A stretch of DNA of 5,895 nt from assembly GCA_002321305.1 (NCBI GenBank), contig DCMF01000037.1:1-5895 (forward strand), written 5' to 3'. The first letter of the stretch is position 1; each line of letters starts with the position of its first letter. The notes beneath the pieces are model-generated. The model was not told the origin of the DNA. It saw nothing but the letters and a program-made list of their open reading frames with translations, and did no database searches. Shown here one piece after another: positions 5,417 through 5,895 of this stretch. Origin of the DNA: Verrucomicrobia bacterium UBA1629 (lineage in GTDB: Bacteria > Verrucomicrobiota > Kiritimatiellia > RFP12 > UBA1067). A program made the translations under genes and the position numbers.

Positions 5417-5895
5417 ATGGACATCAATCGTCGTCACTTTCTCCTCGGCAGCGCTGCGGCCGCCACGCTCGCGGGCTGCGCCACGAACAAGATGGGGCTG
5501 CGTCCGCTCAAGCCGGGCGAGAAGCGCGCCGTCGCCCTGATCGGCATCGGCATCCAGGGCCGCACGGCCCTGCTGACGCAGTTCCTGGACCAGAAGAACG
5601 TCCGCGTCACGGCCGTCTGCGACTGCGACAAGGTGCGCTGCGCCGACGCGAAGAAGCGCGTCGACGCCTTCTACAAGGACGCCTCGTGCAAGGCGTACGC
5701 CGACTTCCGCGACGTCCTCACCGACCCGACGATCGACGCGGTGTGCATCGCGACGCCCGACCACTGGCACGCCTACATCTCGGTCGAGGCGATGAAGCAC
5801 GGCAAGGACGTCTACTGCGAGAAGCCGCTGACGTTCTCGATCGACGAGGCGAAGAAGGTCATCGCCGCGCAGGAGAAGTACGGGCGCGTCTTCCA
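5417..5895 (+). CDS. Exported Gfo/Idh/MocA family protein, Tat signal and lipobox (3' end cut off)
   Basis: Only the first 159 codons are present; the frame runs off the window. The N-terminus MDINRRHFLLGSAAAATLAGC has a twin-arginine pair (Arg5-Arg6) followed by a hydrophobic stretch and a lipobox-like LAGC with Cys21, so the protein is probably Tat-exported and possibly lipid-anchored. The mature part begins a Rossmann fold: RAVALIGIGIQGR with the dinucleotide motif GxGxxG at 43-48, VTAVCDCD (64-71) after the second strand, IDAVCIATPDHWHAY (106-120) and the family lysine motif CEKPLT (134-139, Lys136). These are standard for Gfo/Idh/MocA proteins, many of which carry Tat signals in glycan-degrading bacteria. 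The EKP motif is the oxidoreductase-type one; as I recall, the related GH109 glycosidases differ there, so glycosidase activity is not supported. Substrate unknown. It lies 60 bases after the secreted discoidin-like gene, and the two could be cotranscribed. Confidence 0.9.
   Translation, partial: MDINRRHFLLGSAAAATLAGCATNKMGLRPLKPGEKRAVALIGIGIQGRTALLTQFLDQKNVRVTAVCDCDKVRCADAKKRVDAFYKDASCKAYADFRDVLTDPTIDAVCIATPDHWHAYISVEAMKHGKDVYCEKPLTFSIDEAKKVIAAQEKYGRVF

Noticed and set aside
3038..5800. A 920-codon open frame on the - strand
   Set aside because: It lies opposite the secreted-protein gene and runs into the next gene and the gap between them. The translation is arginine-, valine- and aspartate-rich low-complexity sequence with no recognisable domain, as expected from the antisense of GC-rich codons.
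5417..5895. GH109-type glycosidase
   Set aside because: The family shares the fold and Tat export, but the visible lysine motif is CEKPLT, typical of ordinary Gfo/Idh/MocA oxidoreductases; the rest of the protein is outside the window.

Overview
The window is about 5.9 kb of GC-rich bacterial DNA with every gene on the + strand. It carries three complete genes and the start of a fourth, plus one 448-base gene-free stretch packed with inverted repeats. The organism cannot be named from sequence alone. High GC, several Gfo/Idh/MocA-type oxidoreductases, a large secreted discoidin-like/beta-strand protein and arrays of a GACAGGATT-type 9-base repeat together suggest a member of the Planctomycetes-Verrucomicrobia group, perhaps a Kiritimatiellota- or Lentisphaerota-like bacterium. 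This is inference, not proof.

Layout: (1) 1-103, probable non-coding lead-in with an imperfect inverted repeat; the end of an upstream gene cannot be excluded. (2) 104-1207, a cytoplasmic Gfo/Idh/MocA-family oxidoreductase. (3) 1208-1655, no gene, but a hairpin made of inverted 9-base repeats, a GC-rich hairpin cluster, and a long two-armed inverted repeat (40-base arms) with a smaller hairpin inside. (4) 1656-2615, a zinc-independent medium-chain quinone oxidoreductase of the PIG3 type with a good ribosome binding site. (5) 2616-2734, a short GC hairpin followed by an almost G-free A/C-rich leader. (6) 2735-5356, an 873-residue secreted protein with an N-terminal beta-strand-rich region and two related F5/8 type C (discoidin)-like domains. 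(7) 5417 to the window end, the N-terminal 159 residues of a second, diverged Gfo/Idh/MocA protein that has both a twin-arginine signal and a lipobox-like cysteine, so it is probably exported.

The likely common theme is carbohydrate handling. The secreted protein could bind glycans or cell surfaces, the exported oxidoreductase-fold protein could act on a sugar outside the cytoplasm, and the two cytoplasmic enzymes could do redox steps inside. The genes have separate ribosome binding sites and long gaps, so a single operon is not demonstrated. I see no defence system, CRISPR array, transposase, tRNA or rRNA. The most unusual content is the repeat-filled spacer and the duplicated module of the secreted protein.
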